Shown: in pieces, positions 17,004 through 26,328 of the stretch
How positions within the stretch are numbered: the first letter of the stretch is position 1
How the letters are laid out: each line of letters begins with the position of its first letter
Origin: an uncultured Altererythrobacter sp.
GTDB lineage: Bacteria > Pseudomonadota > Alphaproteobacteria > Sphingomonadales > Sphingomonadaceae
Direction of reading: 5' to 3'
DNA: 64,000 nucleotides
Assembly (NCBI GenBank): GCA_913055875.1
Contig: CAJXJY010000006.1
Coordinates: 169,896-233,895 of the forward strand
Position numbers and translations under genes: made by a program
Notes under the pieces: generated by a model
What the model was told of the DNA's origin: nothing
Seen by the model: only the letters and a program-made list of their open reading frames with translations
Database searches by the model: none

Positions 17004-17501
17004 TTAACCGGGCAGTCGCGCCGGTTTGAAGTCGTCGCCTGCGCGGAATATCAATGTCTCCACTTCGGTTCCGCTGCCGAGATTGACGCGGTTCTCCTGC
17101 CGCGACCAGACATCGGTCAGGATCTGCGAGCGCACGGTCAGCTCGGCGGCTGGTCCCGGAGACGGCGCTTCTTGCAGCACGATCAGCGTGGCGCCTTCGA
17201 TCTCGGTTCCCAGCAGGATCAGCTCGAACGCGCCTTTTTCCGTCGCCAGTTCGAAGCGCTCGGCGACATAGCGTGCGAATGCCCGGCGGCTTTCGAGATC
17301 GTCGATGATGTCGGGTGCCCGCACGCCCCGCGCGCGCAACACGTGCTCGGCATCGTGCAGCGGCACGCGATGGACCACCTCCAGCATACCCGTGCGCGCG
17401 TTGTGCGAAACCGTGCTGATGGTGATCTTCTGCTGGTGCGCCGCAACCGCGACCGGGATCGTCAGCAGCAGTGCCGCCAGCAGAGCGAAAAGCCGGGTCA
17501 T
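17004..17501 (-). CDS. DUF6702-like exported protein
   Basis: A 165-residue protein with a signal peptide (MTRLFALLAALLLTIPVAVAAH). Proteins of this type share a short beta-rich domain beginning with an ISTVSHNARTGMLEVVHRV-like strand pair and are repeatedly found after M1 peptidases, as here. The start ATG (17501) overlaps the M1 peptidase stop (ATGA), giving translational coupling. Several His residues cluster early in the mature chain (HNAR, HRVPLHDAEHV). The function is not known. It could be a periplasmic accessory of the peptidase. Confidence 0.75.
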   Translation of the reverse strand: MTRLFALLAALLLTIPVAVAAHQQKITISTVSHNARTGMLEVVHRVPLHDAEHVLRARGVRAPDIIDDLESRRAFARYVAERFELATEKGAFELILLGTEIEGATLIVLQEAPSPGPAAELTVRSQILTDVWSRQENRVNLGSGTEVETLIFRAGDDFKPARLPG

Positions 17502-19918
17502 TCCTGCGACCCCTGCGTTTCGGCCATAAGGTCGCGACCGCTGCGCGAAGTGGGATCGGGCGATTTGAAAGCCTCGATCCGGCTCTCGATGATCCGGCGC
17601 GGATAGTGGTTGTTCTCGATATTGGCGTCGGCGGTCTCCCAATCGGGATCGACGACCACCGACTGCAGGCGCTTGTCCTTGGGGAAGACCAGCAGCTTGC
17701 TGACCTCGCGCGCATCGCGGCGCCAGATTTCCGCCGGAATCATCATCTTTTCTGTGCTGCCGTTCTCGAAGGTCAGGCCGAGGATTATCGGCATCACCAG
17801 CCCGCCCTTGTTGGAGAAATTGAGCACGTAATAATTCGAATCCTCCTTCAGCGCTCGGTCGAACACCTGCCGCTCCCACGGCTCGAGACCGTCGAGGAAA
17901 TCGGTGTATTTCTTGCGATCCTTCGGCGTCACGGTGAACTGGTCGTTATCGTCGTAGAAATCGGTGATGCCGGGATTTTCCAGCACCCAGATCGGCAGGT
18001 TCTGTTCGCGGTTGAGGCGCACGCCGACCTTGCCTGGCTCGTCGGCCAGTTCCTGTCGTCGGCGCGATAGGTCGATGTCGGGGTCCTGCGTGTCGAGCCG
18101 CAACCTGTAGATCGAATCGAGCGATATATCGACGTGATCGGTGGTATAGAACCAGCCGCGCCAGAACCAGTCGAGATCGGTGCCCGAGGCTTCCTCCATC
18201 GTGCGGAAGAAGTCGGTCGGGGTGGGACGCTTGAACTTCCACCGGCGAGCATATTCCTTGAGCGCGAAATCGAACCGTTCGCGCCCGATGATCGTATCGC
18301 GCAGGATGTGATAGGCGGCCGACGGCTTGCCGTAGGCGTTGGGGCCGAGATTGAGCACGCTGTCCGATTGCGTCATGATCGGGACCTGCTCGTTCGAGGT
18401 CATGTAGGGGATCAGGTCGCGCGGCAGGCTGCGCGTCCACTGGATATCCGGGTCCCATTCATAGCCGGCGACGCTGTCGAGGAAGGAATTGATCCCCTCG
18501 TCCATCCAGGTCCATTGCCGCTCGTCCGAATTGACCGTCATCGGAAAATAGATGTGCCCGATCTCGTGGATCACTACGCCGATCAGGAATATCTTCTCGC
18601 TTTCCGAATAGGTCCGCGTGCCGTCGTCGTTGAGCGTGGTGCGCGGGCCGTTGAAGGTGATCATCGGATATTCCATCCCGCCGACCGGGCCGTTGACCGA
18701 CTGCGCGGTCGGGTAGGGATAGTCGAAGCTGAAGCGCGAATAGACCTTCATCGTGTGGACCACCGCGGCGGTCGAATATTTGCGCCACAGCTCGCCGCCT
18801 TCCTTGGGCCAGAACGACATTGCCATGACGGTCTCGTTCTCTGCGCCGGGCTGCCGGTGGCCCTGCGCATCCCACATGAACTTGCGGCTGGTAGCCCAGG
18901 CGAAATCGCGCACGTTTTGCGCGGTATAGCGCCAGGTCTTCTCGCCGCTCGGGCCAGTGCGCTCGTTGGCGGCGGCCTCTTGGGGCGTGACGATGAACAT
19001 CGGTTCGTCCGCCGTACGCGCGGCGGCGAGGCGCTGGCGCTGGGCTGCGGTGAGCACTTCGGCCGGGTTTTGCAGCACGCCGGTGGAGGAGACGATGTGA
19101 TCGTCGGGCACCGTCATGGTCACGTCGTAATCGCCGAATTCGAGCGTGAACTCGCCGCGGCCAAGAAACTCCTTGTTATGCCAGCCTTCGTAATCCGAAT
19201 AGGCGACGAGCCGCGGGAACCACTGCGCGAACAGGAAGATATCGTTGCCGCCGGGGCGCGGATCGTCGGGGAAATGCTCGTAGCCCGAGCGGGCGTAGAT
19301 CGTGTTCTCCTCGACGATGTTGTAGGCCCATTCGATCCGGAACTGCGTGCTCGCGCCTGGCGCGAGTGGCGCGGGCAGGTCGATCCGCATCAGCGTGCCG
19401 ACGATCGTGTGCTCCAGCGGCGTGCCGTCCGCCGCGCGCACCGCGTCGATATCATAGCCGTAGCTCTTGTCCTCCATCGCCTGCTGGCGGCGCAGCTCCT
19501 CCATCGACAGGCGCGCAGGCGTATCGCCGCTGCCCGCGCTGACCGCCGGCCCGCGACGGCCGGGGCCGCCGAAGGTGTTGGTCAGCTCGGCCATCGAATC
19601 CTTTCTGAAGATGTTCTGGTCGAGCTGGAGCCAGATCCACGGCAGCATGTCGGGCGAATTGTTGGTGTAGGTGATCGTCGCCTGCGCGCTCAGGCGGCGA
19701 TCGTCCTCGTCGAGCTCGGCGGCTATCCGGTAATCGACCTTCTGCTGCCAGTACTGATGGCCCGGCGCGCCCGAGGCGTTGCGATAGACGTTGGGGGCCG
19801 CCAGCACTTCGTCGAGCTGGCGGAATTTATCTTCGAAATCGCCCTTGGTTTGCTGGATTCCCTGCGCGAGCGCGGGAGAAGCGAGCAGGATAGCGGCGAA
19901 AAAAGCAATCAGTCTCAA
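17498..19918 (-). CDS. Exported M1-family zinc metallopeptidase
   Basis: An 806-residue protein. The start is taken as TTG at 19918 because AAGGA lies seven bases upstream and a clean signal peptide follows (RLIAFFAAILLASPALAQ); the frame is open about 50 codons further upstream through non-protein-like GC-rich repeats. The zinc-binding HExxH is HEIGH (residues 451-455), followed by WMDEGINSFLD, which supplies the third zinc ligand Glu. The substrate-side sequence PVGGMEYPMITF replaces the canonical GAMEN with GGMEY. M1 peptidases remove N-terminal residues from peptides, and the signal peptide places this one in the periplasm or outer membrane. It is notable as a zinc enzyme encoded beside a zinc-receptor promoter. 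Confidence 0.88.
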   Translation of the reverse strand: MRLIAFFAAILLASPALAQGIQQTKGDFEDKFRQLDEVLAAPNVYRNASGAPGHQYWQQKVDYRIAAELDEDDRRLSAQATITYTNNSPDMLPWIWLQLDQNIFRKDSMAELTNTFGGPGRRGPAVSAGSGDTPARLSMEELRRQQAMEDKSYGYDIDAVRAADGTPLEHTIVGTLMRIDLPAPLAPGASTQFRIEWAYNIVEENTIYARSGYEHFPDDPRPGGNDIFLFAQWFPRLVAYSDYEGWHNKEFLGRGEFTLEFGDYDVTMTVPDDHIVSSTGVLQNPAEVLTAAQRQRLAAARTADEPMFIVTPQEAAANERTGPSGEKTWRYTAQNVRDFAWATSRKFMWDAQGHRQPGAENETVMAMSFWPKEGGELWRKYSTAAVVHTMKVYSRFSFDYPYPTAQSVNGPVGGMEYPMITFNGPRTTLNDDGTRTYSESEKIFLIGVVIHEIGHIYFPMTVNSDERQWTWMDEGINSFLDSVAGYEWDPDIQWTRSLPRDLIPYMTSNEQVPIMTQSDSVLNLGPNAYGKPSAAYHILRDTIIGRERFDFALKEYARRWKFKRPTPTDFFRTMEEASGTDLDWFWRGWFYTTDHVDISLDSIYRLRLDTQDPDIDLSRRRQELADEPGKVGVRLNREQNLPIWVLENPGITDFYDDNDQFTVTPKDRKKYTDFLDGLEPWERQVFDRALKEDSNYYVLNFSNKGGLVMPIILGLTFENGSTEKMMIPAEIWRRDAREVSKLLVFPKDKRLQSVVVDPDWETADANIENNHYPRRIIESRIEAFKSPDPTSRSGRDLMAETQGSQE

Positions 19919-20224
19919 CGGCAATTCCTTGATAGCGTTCGGTCGGCGCCCGCGATCAGCGTCTGCGCCCCGTCGACCTCGTCCGGCACCCCCAGCACCC
20001 CCAGCACCCCCAGCATGCGGCGCGGCAGCGCTGCGGGCGAGGAGGGCGGCCGGAAAAGTTCTATGCATTTGGCGAAGCTCCGAAATTCTCGAGAAATTGG
20101 CAACCGTGGCTCGATAGCGGCGATGCCGCGCTTTGGCGATCTCCTGCTGTACCGCAGGCGCCGTCCGACCTCCGCAGGTTACGGTTGCAATGTCGTGGAT
20201 GGGCTCTTAGAGGCATGAATTGAG
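19919..20224. other. Intergenic region between M1 peptidase and ZnuD-like receptor
   Basis: About 300 bases without a supported gene between divergent genes. It holds a 9-bp tandem repeat (19985-20015) and the approach to the palindrome at 20225-20236. Both transcription units must start here. Confidence 0.5.
19985..20015. repeat. Tandem repeat, 9-bp unit AGCACCCCC
   Basis: Roughly three and a half consecutive copies of AGCACCCCC (the first with a G in position one). As the unit is a multiple of three, it keeps the minus-strand frame open (Gly-Ala-Gly repeats), which explains why the M1 peptidase frame extends misleadingly upstream. Confidence 0.7.
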
Positions 20225-20236
20225 ATGTTGTAACAT
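20225..20236. promoter_or_regulatory. Palindrome ATGTTGTAACAT, candidate Zur operator
   Basis: A 12-bp near-perfect dyad (ATGTT-GT-AACAT) 20 bases before the GTG start of the ZnuD-like receptor. It is the exact reverse complement of the element at 23357-23368 in front of the COG0523 genes, strongly suggesting one regulator binds both; the adjacent Fur-family protein is the obvious candidate. Confidence 0.65.
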
Positions 20237-20256
20237 TAAATTCGGAGTTCGCAATC

Positions 20257-22434
20257 GTGAAAAAATTCGCCCTGCTCGCAACCTCTGTCCTCGCGAGTCC
20301 CGCGCTAGCCCAAACTGCCGTCGACACCGACCGCGATCCGGTGCACGGATCGGACGATCGCACCATCGTGGTGACGGCGGACTATGTGGATGAACTCGAC
20401 ATTCTCGCGGGCACTTCGGTGCTGGTGAGCGAGGACATCCTGCGCGAGATTCAGCCGCAGATCGGTGATATCCTCGTTGAGCAGCCGGGCGTTTCGGCGA
20501 CCTCGTTCACCCCCGGCGCCTCGCGTCCGGTGCTGCGCGGGCTGCAGGGCGAGCGCGTCCGCGTGCTGACCGACGGGATCGGCACGCTCGACGTCTCCAA
20601 CACTTCGGTCGATCACGCGGTGACGATCGATCCGCTGGTGACCGAGCGGATCGAGATCTTCCGCGGGCCCGCGGCGCTGCTGTTCGGCAGCCAGGCGATC
20701 GGCGGCGCGATCAACGCGTTCGACCGGCGGATCCCGCGCGAAGTGCCTGAGAACGGCTACCACGTCGACGCCATCGGCAGCTATTCGAGCGCCTTCGACG
20801 GGGGCAGCGGCGGCGCGGCGTTCGATCTCGCGATCGGCGACCAGTTCGCGGTTCATTTCGACGGCAGCTATCGCAAGACGCAGGATGTCGAAGTCGGCGG
20901 CTTCGTGCTCACGCCTGGCTTGCGCGCCGAACAGCTCGAGATCGCCGAGGAAGAGTTCGAGGAAGGCCATCTCGAAGAGGCCGAGGAGGCTCTCGAATTC
21001 GCCGAATTGCGCGATGTGCTGCCCAATAGCGGCACCGAAACCTACACGCTCGGCGGCGGCTTCGCGTTCATCAATGACGGCGGCAGCCTCGGCGCCTCGG
21101 TCAGCTATTACGACACCCGCTACGGCGTTCCGACCCGCCCGGGGGCGGAGCACGCGCATGGTGAGGAAGAAGAGGAAGACCACGACGAGGACGAGGAACA
21201 CGACGAGGACGAGCACGAGCACGAGCATGGCGAAGAAGCGGTTTCGATCGACCTCAGGCAATGGCGCGCCGATTTGCGCGGCGAGCTGTTCATCGACGGC
21301 TTCCTCGAATCGATCCGTTTCCGCGTCGGCTATTCCAATTACGAGCATACCGAATTCGAAGGCGACGAGGTCGGCACGGTGTTCGATTCCGAGGGCTTCG
21401 AAGGCCGGGTCGAGCTGGTCCAGGCTGAACAGGACGGCTGGAAAGGCGTGACCGGCTTCCAGGGATTCACCCGCGAATTCTCGGCCGTTGGCGCAGAGGC
21501 GTTCGTCCCGCCCAACACGACCGACCAGTACGGTTTCTTCACGCTGCAGGAATTCGATCTCGGCGCTATCGGCATCGAGCTGTCCGCCCGCTACGAGCAT
21601 ACCGATGTCCGGTCGGACAGCGTTGCCATCGGGATCGAGGAGGATGCGGTCATCACTCCTGTCGACCGCGACTTCAACGCCTTCTCGATCGCGGGCGGGA
21701 TCAATTTCGCGCTTGCCGAGGACGTCAAGATCGGGGCCAATATCAGCCGCGTCGAGCGCGCGCCGTCGGCCGAGGAACTGTTCTCCAACGGTCCGCATAT
21801 CGCGACCCAGTCGTTCGAAGTCGGCAATCCCTCGTTCGGCAAGGAAAGCGCGCTGGGCGCCGAAATTTACCTGCGCGGCGAAGCCGGCCCGGCCCGGTTT
21901 CAGCTCGCCGGCTATTACACGAGCTTCGACGATTTCATCTACGAGATCGACACGGGCGAGGAGGTCGACGGTCTGCCGCTGTTCCAGTTCTTCCAGGACG
22001 ATGCCGATTTCTGGGGCTTCGAGGCGCAGGCCGCCTACGATGTGGTCGAGCGCGACGAATTGACCGTGACGATCGACGGCGTGGCCGACTACACGCGCGC
22101 CACGATCGACGGCGGCGGTCCGGTTCCGCGCATCCCGCCGCTTCGCATCTTCGGCGGGCTCGAAGCGAGCGACGGGATCGTCGGCGGCCGGGTGGAGGTC
22201 GAGCACGTGACCGCTCAGGATCGCGTCGCGGCGTTCGAGACCTCGACCGACGATTTCACCATGGTCAATGCGTCGGTGTCGTGGAAACCCTTCGGTCGCG
22301 GCACCGAAACGGTGCTGATCCTGTCGGGCGACAATCTGTTCGACGTCGATGCCCGCCGTCATGCCAGCTTCACCAAGGACTTCGTGCCGCTGGCCGGTCG
22401 CGATATCAAGCTGTCGGCCCACTTCGCGTTCTGA
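20257..22434 (+). CDS. znuD: ZnuD-like TonB-dependent zinc receptor with His/acid-rich loop
   Basis: A 725-residue outer-membrane receptor with a GTG start (GGAG upstream) and signal peptide (KKFALLATSVLASPALAQ). A TonB-box-like IVVTADY precedes the plug domain (about residues 45-165: LVEQPGVSATSF, RPVLRGLQGERVRVL, ERIEIFRGPAALLFGS). Residues about 298-327 of the barrel form an exposed loop very rich in His, Asp and Glu (EHAHGEEEEED, then HDEDEHEHEHGEE), the hallmark of ZnuD-type zinc receptors; a second Glu-rich loop lies near 225-245. The chain ends in Phe (LSAHFAF). An operator-like palindrome precedes the start and a terminator follows the stop, so it is monocistronic. It imports zinc or a zinc complex across the outer membrane using TonB. 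Confidence 0.9.
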   Translation: MKKFALLATSVLASPALAQTAVDTDRDPVHGSDDRTIVVTADYVDELDILAGTSVLVSEDILREIQPQIGDILVEQPGVSATSFTPGASRPVLRGLQGERVRVLTDGIGTLDVSNTSVDHAVTIDPLVTERIEIFRGPAALLFGSQAIGGAINAFDRRIPREVPENGYHVDAIGSYSSAFDGGSGGAAFDLAIGDQFAVHFDGSYRKTQDVEVGGFVLTPGLRAEQLEIAEEEFEEGHLEEAEEALEFAELRDVLPNSGTETYTLGGGFAFINDGGSLGASVSYYDTRYGVPTRPGAEHAHGEEEEEDHDEDEEHDEDEHEHEHGEEAVSIDLRQWRADLRGELFIDGFLESIRFRVGYSNYEHTEFEGDEVGTVFDSEGFEGRVELVQAEQDGWKGVTGFQGFTREFSAVGAEAFVPPNTTDQYGFFTLQEFDLGAIGIELSARYEHTDVRSDSVAIGIEEDAVITPVDRDFNAFSIAGGINFALAEDVKIGANISRVERAPSAEELFSNGPHIATQSFEVGNPSFGKESALGAEIYLRGEAGPARFQLAGYYTSFDDFIYEIDTGEEVDGLPLFQFFQDDADFWGFEAQAAYDVVERDELTVTIDGVADYTRATIDGGGPVPRIPPLRIFGGLEASDGIVGGRVEVEHVTAQDRVAAFETSTDDFTMVNASVSWKPFGRGTETVLILSGDNLFDVDARRHASFTKDFVPLAGRDIKLSAHFAF

Positions 22435-22445
22435 ACTATCGCGTC

Positions 22446-22473
22446 AGCCGCTCCGCTGGCATGCGGAGCGGCT
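22446..22473. terminator. Bidirectional hairpin terminator between znuD and zur
   Basis: Perfect 10-bp stem AGCCGCTCCG / CGGAGCGGCT with an 8-base loop in the 89-base gap between the convergent receptor and Fur-family genes. Its position fits a shared terminator, although no strong T-tract is present on either side. Confidence 0.65.
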
Positions 22474-22523
22474 GGCGACTTCCGCCGGGGACTACTGTCG
22501 GAATAGCCGGACAGTTCGGCTGG

Positions 22524-22937
22524 TTATGCGCGATCCCCGCCGCTGCAGCGGTCGCACTTCCCGACGATCTCGAGATGGGCTTTCGCCTGTGCGAAGCGGA
22601 CGTCGCGGCAGACCTGCGCGAGCGAGGGAACGATGTCCCTGGCAGGGACCGAGCGCGTGCATTCGCAATCCTCGCAGATCAGATAGACGCTTTGTTCATC
22701 CGGAGATGGCACGAACGCCTTCAGCGATGCGATCCGCTCGATCCTGTCCTGCGCCATCAGTCGTTCGACGCTGCGATACACCTGGGTCGGCACCATCGGC
22801 GCGCCGAGCCGCTCGGTCTCCGCGACGATCGTATAGGCGCCGATCGGTTTGCCGGCTCCGGAGATGATCTTACTGACCATCCCGTCGATTTCTTCCGGCC
22901 GGCGACGCCGCGCGGTCGTGGAACCCGATTTGCTCAT
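22524..22937 (-). CDS. zur: Fur-family zinc uptake regulator (Zur)
   Basis: A 137-residue Fur-superfamily repressor. The N-terminal winged helix contains the recognition-helix region VPTQVYRSVERLMAQDRIERI (about residues 49-69), and the C-terminal dimerisation domain has the two structural CxxC-type pairs CEDCEC (88-93) and CDRC (128-131), plus His121. The standard Fur iron-site HHDH motif is absent, favouring Zur over Fur. Its ATG overlaps the stop of the MerC-like gene (ATGA), so the pair is one operon driven from the divergent promoter containing the palindrome at 23357, consistent with autoregulation. It would repress the surrounding zinc genes when zinc is sufficient. Confidence 0.88.
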   Translation of the reverse strand: MSKSGSTTARRRRPEEIDGMVSKIISGAGKPIGAYTIVAETERLGAPMVPTQVYRSVERLMAQDRIERIASLKAFVPSPDEQSVYLICEDCECTRSVPARDIVPSLAQVCRDVRFAQAKAHLEIVGKCDRCSGGDRA

Positions 22938-23335
22938 CGGATGGCGCGGCGTCTGAGATTGCGCCAGTGCGCCACGACGAGCAACACGGCGCCAAACACG
23001 GTCATGGCGTGCTCGGCCCATTCGGTCGGCATCAGCAGCGCCGAGAACAGCGCAAGGAAGGCAAGCAGCGCGGTTGCCCCGATGCGCGAATCGAGCCGCG
23101 CACCGGCAAACAGCGTCGGTCCGCTGACGAGCACCACGGGTACCAGCAGGACGGCGTGGAACCATTCGGTTTCGTGCAACCATTCGGGCAGCGGCTCCAG
23201 TGTCAGGAGCGGCAGGATCGCTAGGAAGGGCGGCAGGAGCAGGCAATGGACGAGGCACAGGCCGGACAGCGACATGCCGACCACGTCCATCGGGGAGCGC
23301 GTTTTCTGTTGCTGGGAAGACACTCTTGCGGGCAC
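22934..23335 (-). CDS. MerC-domain inner-membrane protein
   Basis: A 133-residue protein with four predicted helices: about residues 18-42 (SLSGLCLVHCLLLPPFLAILPLL), 60-76, 84-100 and 107-122. The first helix carries a Cys-x-x-x-Cys pair with an adjacent His (GLCLVHCLLLP), as in MerC mercury transporters, suggesting transport of a soft divalent metal. It lacks any mer operon context. Instead it is co-transcribed with zur and divergent from DUF1826/COG0523 genes, so a zinc-related role is more likely than mercury resistance. Confidence 0.8.
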   Translation of the reverse strand: MPARVSSQQQKTRSPMDVVGMSLSGLCLVHCLLLPPFLAILPLLTLEPLPEWLHETEWFHAVLLVPVVLVSGPTLFAGARLDSRIGATALLAFLALFSALLMPTEWAEHAMTVFGAVLLVVAHWRNLRRRAIR

Positions 23336-23355
23336 CGGACAGAATGAATAATAGA

Positions 23356-23369
23356 GATGTTACAACATC
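23356..23369. promoter_or_regulatory. Palindrome GATGTTACAACATC, candidate Zur operator in divergent promoter
   Basis: A 14-bp near-perfect dyad located 21 bases upstream of the MerC-like gene start and 27 bases upstream of the DUF1826 gene start. Its core is the reverse complement of the site at 20225, so a single bound dimer could control both the merC-zur and the DUF1826-COG0523 operons. Confidence 0.68.
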
Positions 23370-23396
23370 ACCTAATTCAAGCCAGGTCAGTTTGCA

Positions 23397-24014
23397 ATGC
23401 CCGTCTCCCAGATTTCTCGAGCCGCTATCGGCGGCTCTGCCGCCATCATGCGCGCGGTGCGCGATCCGGATTGCCAGTTGGCGATCTGGCACCGGGCGCC
23501 ACCCTTCGCCGCCGCCGATTTGCTCGCCCAGGCGCAGGGCAACGTCCGGCTGATGACGACACGCGACGATCTCGTTCCCGATTTCTGCCGCGCGATCCGG
23601 CGGGCGGGCTATCGGCCTTCGCGTGCCCGCGAAGCCCTGATCGCCGATGTTGCCGACTTGGCGGAGATCTTTGCTGCGATCGTGCGCAGCGACGCGATCG
23701 AGGTGCGGCTCGAGATCGTCGACACCGATTCGTGCCGCAAGTTCCACGCCGACTTCGTCCGCGCCCGCCTTATTACGACCTATGCGGGGCCCGGGACCGA
23801 ATGGCTTGACGACGAAGACGCCGCGCGCGTGAAGCGGGGCGAAGAGCCGCGCAGGATCCATGCGCTGCAGGCGGGCGAAGTCGGCATCTTCAAGGGCCGG
23901 CTCGCCAGCGACCGGCCCGCCATCCACCGCTCGCCGCCGATTGCCGGGCTGGGGGTGCGCCGCCTCCTGCTGGCCATCAATCCCGAAGACGAAACCCTCA
24001 TGGAGTCGAAATGA
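23397..24014 (+). CDS. DUF1826-domain protein
   Basis: A 205-residue soluble protein without signal peptide. It has the recognisable DUF1826 end segments: [25 protein letters not shown] (about residues 112-136) and, near the C-terminus, [28 protein letters not shown], each containing conserved His/Cys/Asp that could bind a metal. DUF1826 genes are characteristically adjacent to COG0523 GTPases in zinc-regulated loci, exactly the arrangement here (its stop overlaps the next ATG). The biochemical function is unknown. It may be a cytosolic zinc-dependent or zinc-sparing protein served by the adjacent metallochaperone. Confidence 0.85.
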   Translation: MPVSQISRAAIGGSAAIMRAVRDPDCQLAIWHRAPPFAAADLLAQAQGNVRLMTTRDDLVPDFCRAIRRAGYRPSRAREALIADVADLAEIFAAIVRSDAIEVRLEIVDTDSCRKFHADFVRARLITTYAGPGTEWLDDEDAARVKRGEEPRRIHALQAGEVGIFKGRLASDRPAIHRSPPIAGLGVRRLLLAINPEDETLMESK

Positions 24015-25240
24015 CGAAACCCGACCAACGTCTCCCCGTCACCGTCCTCTCCGGCTTTCTCGGAGCCGGCAAGACCACGCTGCTCAATCACCTTCTCGCC
24101 AACCGCGAAGGCAAGCGCGTGGCGGTGATCGTCAACGACATGTCCGAAGTGAATATCGATGCGGACCTCGTCCGCGGCGGGGAAGCCGCGCTTTCGCGGT
24201 CGGAAGAGGCGCTGGTCGAAATGACCAATGGCTGCATCTGCTGCACGCTGCGCGACGATCTGCTGCAAGAGGTCCGCACACTCGCCGAGGACGGCCGGTT
24301 CGACTATCTCGTCATCGAGAGCACGGGCATTTCGGAACCCTTGCCGGTCGCCGCGACCTTCTCTTTCCGCGACGAACATGGCGCGTGCCTCGGCGATGTG
24401 TCGCGGCTCGATACGATGGTCACGGTGGTCGATGCGATCAACCTGTTGTCCGACTATTCGAGCGACGACCTGCTGTCGGCGCGCGGAGAAACCGCCGGCG
24501 AAAGGGACGACCGAAGCCTGGTCGGCCTGCTGGTCGAGCAGATCGAGTTTGCCGATGTCGTCATCGTCAACAAGGCCGGCGAAGTCGATCCCGAACAGCT
24601 CGCGATGGTCAAGAAGGTCGTTGCCTCGCTCAACGGGGATGCGCGGATCATAGAGGCAGATTACGGCAAGGTCGAACTCGATGCGATCCTGGATACCGGG
24701 CTGTTCGACGAGGAGCAGGCGGAGCAGCACCCGCTCTGGCTCAAGGAACTCTACGACTATGCGAGCCATCGGCCCGAGAGCGAGGAATACGGCGTCGAAA
24801 GCTTCGTCTATCGCGCGCGGGCGCCGTTCGACCCGGCGAAGTTCTATCGCTTCCTGGTCGGCGGCAATCTCGACCGGGTGATTCGCTCGAAGGGTTATTT
24901 CTGGCTCGCGACCCGCCCCGATTTTCTCGGCGAGCTGGCCATTGCCGGAACGCAGAAAAGCGTCAGCCGGATGGGCCGCTGGTGGGCGGCGGTACCGAAG
25001 AACCGCTGGCCGGACGACGGCACGTTCGAGGAATTCGTGATCAAGCACTGGGACCCGGTGTGGGGCGATCGGCGGCAAGAAATGGTGTTCATCGGCATCG
25101 GCATGGATCAGGCGAAACTCACCGCTGCGCTCGATGCCTGTCTGCTGCCCGCGGACGAGTTCACGCCCGAGTCCTGGGCGGACATGAACGATCCGTTCCC
25201 AGCTTGGGGACCCCCCGAAACCGCACTCCAGCCTGCATGA
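24011..25240 (+). CDS. COG0523-family metallochaperone GTPase (ZigA/YciC-like), copy A
   Basis: A 409-residue G3E GTPase. Walker A is GFLGAGKTT (residues 15-23), the switch-region metal motif CxCC is CICC (75-78) in [16 protein letters not shown], Walker B-like ESTG follows ([15 protein letters not shown]) and the guanine-specificity motif is VNKAGE. The C-terminal CobW_C domain occupies about residues 270-390. The family delivers zinc or other divalent metals to client proteins with GTP hydrolysis. There is no His-rich linker in this copy, in contrast to copy B directly downstream. It lies between overlapping DUF1826 and copy B genes in one operon behind the Zur-like palindrome. Confidence 0.92.
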   Translation: MTKPDQRLPVTVLSGFLGAGKTTLLNHLLANREGKRVAVIVNDMSEVNIDADLVRGGEAALSRSEEALVEMTNGCICCTLRDDLLQEVRTLAEDGRFDYLVIESTGISEPLPVAATFSFRDEHGACLGDVSRLDTMVTVVDAINLLSDYSSDDLLSARGETAGERDDRSLVGLLVEQIEFADVVIVNKAGEVDPEQLAMVKKVVASLNGDARIIEADYGKVELDAILDTGLFDEEQAEQHPLWLKELYDYASHRPESEEYGVESFVYRARAPFDPAKFYRFLVGGNLDRVIRSKGYFWLATRPDFLGELAIAGTQKSVSRMGRWWAAVPKNRWPDDGTFEEFVIKHWDPVWGDRRQEMVFIGIGMDQAKLTAALDACLLPADEFTPESWADMNDPFPAWGPPETALQPA

Positions 25241-26328
25241 GTGCTACCGATGCACGCATTCCCGTCACGCTGCTGACCGGCTTTCTCGGCGCGGGCAAGA
25301 CGACGCTGCTCAACCGGCTGATCCGCACGCCGCAGATGGCGCGGGCGCTGGTGATCATCAACGAATTCGGTTCGATCGGGCTCGACCACGATCTCGTCGC
25401 GCGCAGCAACGAGGACGACACGATCGTCGAAATGGCCAGCGGCTGCCTGTGCTGCACGATCAAGGGCGATCTGAAGAAGACGCTGGCCGACGCGCCGTGG
25501 CGCTTCTCGCGAGAGCGCCGGCGCTGGTTTGACCGGGTGGTGATCGAGACCACCGGCCTCGCCGATCCGGCGCCGATCATCCATACCGTGATGGCGGACG
25601 ACGAACTGAAGTCGCTCTATGCGCTACAATCGGTGGTGACCGTGGTCGATGGCTGCAGCGGTCTCCAGACGCTCGAACTGCAGCCGGAAGCGAGCAAGCA
25701 GGTGGCGGTGGCGGATCGCCTGCTTGTCTCGAAAGTTGATCTGGCCGGTGCGCCCGATCTTGCACAACTCACCGGCAAAATGCGCGCGCTGAACCCATCG
25801 ACCGATCCATTACTATTGACCGACGATGCTGTGGACGCTGTCGAGCTGTTCGGCGACCGGACATTCAACCCTTCGCTGAAAACCGACGATGTGAGGCAAT
25901 GGTTGAATGCCGAAGCGTACCAACCGCACAGTCATCACCATCACGAGCACGAACACGACCATGATGACGATACGGGCCACGATATCAACCGTCACGACGA
26001 GCGGATCCGCTCCGTCTGCATGACCATCGACGAACCGCTATCCGCGGAAGTGTTCGACAAGTGGCTCGATATGCTCGTGACCTTCAACGGGGTGAACGTG
26101 CTGCGGGTAAAGGGGATCATCCACCTCGCCGAGCTCGACCGGCCGCTTGTGATCCATGGCGTGCAACACATCTGGCATCCGCCAGCCGTGCTCGAAAACT
26201 GGCCCTCCGAAGACCGGCGCTCAAGGATAGTCTTCATCCTGCGCGACCTGGAGGAAGCCGACCTGCGCTCGATGCTTGCATTCGTCAGCGAACGGTTTGC
26301 CTCCGCTCGGATAGTGGGACTAGGTTGA
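25237..26328 (+). CDS. COG0523-family metallochaperone GTPase (YjiA-like), copy B with His-rich linker
   Basis: A 363-residue G3E GTPase whose ATG overlaps the previous stop. Walker A is GFLGAGKTT (residues 15-23), CxCC is CLCC (70-73), then [14 protein letters not shown], and SKVDLAG serves as the guanine-specificity motif. Between the G domain and the CobW_C domain a His/Asp/Glu tract (about residues 229-254; [15 protein letters not shown]) is a typical metal-storage or sensing linker. The C-terminal domain includes [11 protein letters not shown] and [12 protein letters not shown]. It differs strongly in sequence and size from copy A, so the two are probably not recent duplicates and may serve different clients. 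Confidence 0.92.
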   Translation: MSATDARIPVTLLTGFLGAGKTTLLNRLIRTPQMARALVIINEFGSIGLDHDLVARSNEDDTIVEMASGCLCCTIKGDLKKTLADAPWRFSRERRRWFDRVVIETTGLADPAPIIHTVMADDELKSLYALQSVVTVVDGCSGLQTLELQPEASKQVAVADRLLVSKVDLAGAPDLAQLTGKMRALNPSTDPLLLTDDAVDAVELFGDRTFNPSLKTDDVRQWLNAEAYQPHSHHHHEHEHDHDDDTGHDINRHDERIRSVCMTIDEPLSAEVFDKWLDMLVTFNGVNVLRVKGIIHLAELDRPLVIHGVQHIWHPPAVLENWPSEDRRSRIVFILRDLEEADLRSMLAFVSERFASARIVGLG

